A DNA stretch of 6,025 nucleotides. It comes from Gammaproteobacteria bacterium (GTDB lineage Bacteria > Pseudomonadota > Gammaproteobacteria > Chromatiales > Chromatiaceae). The translations under genes and the position numbers were made by a program. The notes under the pieces were generated by a model. The model did not search any database. It was given only the letters and a program-made list of their open reading frames with translations, and was not told where the DNA came from. Positions 5,712 to 6,025 of this stretch are shown piece by piece (position 1 is the first letter of the stretch; every line of letters begins with the position of its first letter). Where the stretch lies: assembly GCA_015767355.1 (NCBI GenBank), contig JADWMH010000127.1, positions 1-6,025 on the forward strand, given 5' to 3'.

Positions 5712-5739
5712 GATAATAATGATTCAATGCAGATACGAA

Positions 5740-5759
5740 TAGTTATATCTAGTTATATC
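5740..5759 (+). repeat. 10-bp tandem direct repeat before the ribosome binding site
   Basis: TAGTTATATC occurs twice back to back (5740-5749 and 5750-5759), ending 3 nt before AAGGAG. It probably lies in the mRNA leader. It may be a chance duplication, a regulator site or an unstructured translation enhancer. Confidence 0.7.
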
Positions 5760-5777
5760 CCGAAGGAGATTCAAAAC

Positions 5778-6025
5778 ATGAAAACAACTCTTAATTATGG
5801 AGTGGCTACTGCAATTTCAGCAGCCATGGTGATGGCAGCCACTATTGATGTGGTCAGTGCAGAGCAGGATTATCGTTATCCTCCGCTGCCGTCACAAGCT
5901 GCCGGGCAGCCTGCGCCGGCGCCAAAGTTTGCTCCAATGCCCCAGGATCCTGCAGCGCCTAAATTTGCACCTGCCCGGCAAGCGCCTCCGGCAGCAGCTG
6001 CTCCCCAGGCTGCGCCAGCTCCTGC
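5778..6025 (+). CDS. Exported Pro/Ala-rich protein, function unknown (partial, 3' end outside window)
   Basis: Translation from the ATG at 5778 gives 82 residues and stays open to the window edge. AAGGAG at 5763-5768, 9 nt upstream, is a strong ribosome binding site. The N-terminus looks like a Sec signal peptide: MKTT, then a small hydrophobic core to about residue 26, with likely cleavage after VSA at 28 (VSA-EQ). The mature start QDYRYPPLPSQ is followed by low-complexity Pro/Ala sequence in which APKFAP occurs at 48-53 and 60-65, a 12-residue period, and then runs of AAP. Such segments are often flexible linkers or periplasm/envelope spacers ahead of a folded domain, which would lie outside the window. 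No family is recognisable. It is divergent from the HMA-like gene and shares its upstream region. Confidence 0.75.
   Translation, partial: MKTTLNYGVATAISAAMVMAATIDVVSAEQDYRYPPLPSQAAGQPAPAPKFAPMPQDPAAPKFAPARQAPPAAAAPQAAPAP

Larger units (their letters stand above)
5559..5777. promoter_or_regulatory. AT-rich divergent intergenic control region
   Basis: These 219 bp separate the start of the - strand unit from the start of the + strand exported protein, so promoters for both must lie here or nearby. It holds two perfect palindromes, CACATATGTG (5605-5614) and TTGTCGCGACAA (5625-5636), and a 10-bp tandem repeat (5740-5759), listed separately. No ORF with a credible start is seen. No strong sigma-70 promoter stands out; a weak + strand candidate is listed separately. 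Confidence 0.6.

Overview
The window looks like a piece of a gammaproteobacterial chromosome with moderate GC content. The evidence is the close match, by recall, of HisB, HisH, HisA and PurT to gammaproteobacterial proteins, and the presence of a LigE-type exported ATP-dependent DNA ligase. I infer an environmental, possibly sulfur-oxidising lineage, but only weakly. No transposase, integrase, phage gene, rRNA, tRNA or CRISPR array is visible.

Layout. Bases 1-27 may be the C-terminal end of an upstream gene. On the + strand follow an exported LigE-like DNA ligase (196-1062) and three histidine biosynthesis genes: hisB (1094-1684), hisH (1892-2530) and hisA (2533-3261). hisB and hisH are separated by 207 bp holding two unrelated palindromic elements. 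One is a 40-bp perfect-ended hairpin bounded by CTAG that includes the hisB stop codon. The other is a 61-bp imperfect hairpin built of CGCNAAG units. hisH and hisA are 2 bp apart. hisF, which encodes the obligate partner of HisH, does not follow hisA; instead the strand switches after 24 bp.

On the - strand, reading right to left, lie a small protein with an apparent heavy-metal-associated (HMA)-like fold (5558-5157), an RsmC-like methyltransferase with a TTG start (5077-4487), and purT (4467-3286). They probably form one transcription unit. A 219-bp AT-rich divergent region (5559-5777) carries two short perfect palindromes whose centres are 21 bp apart, and a 10-bp tandem repeat just before a strong ribosome binding site. 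It separates this unit from a + strand gene for an exported Pro/Ala-rich protein that runs off the window's right edge.

Function. HisB carries out the dehydratase step. HisA isomerises ProFAR to PRFAR, and HisH with the unseen HisF converts PRFAR to imidazole glycerol phosphate plus AICAR. AICAR feeds purine synthesis, and PurT acts earlier in that pathway, so his and pur genes are metabolically linked even though here they are convergent. I see core metabolism plus small unknowns, not a clear new multi-gene system. The most distinctive items are the two intergenic palindromes, the his cluster ending at hisA, and the divergent control region.
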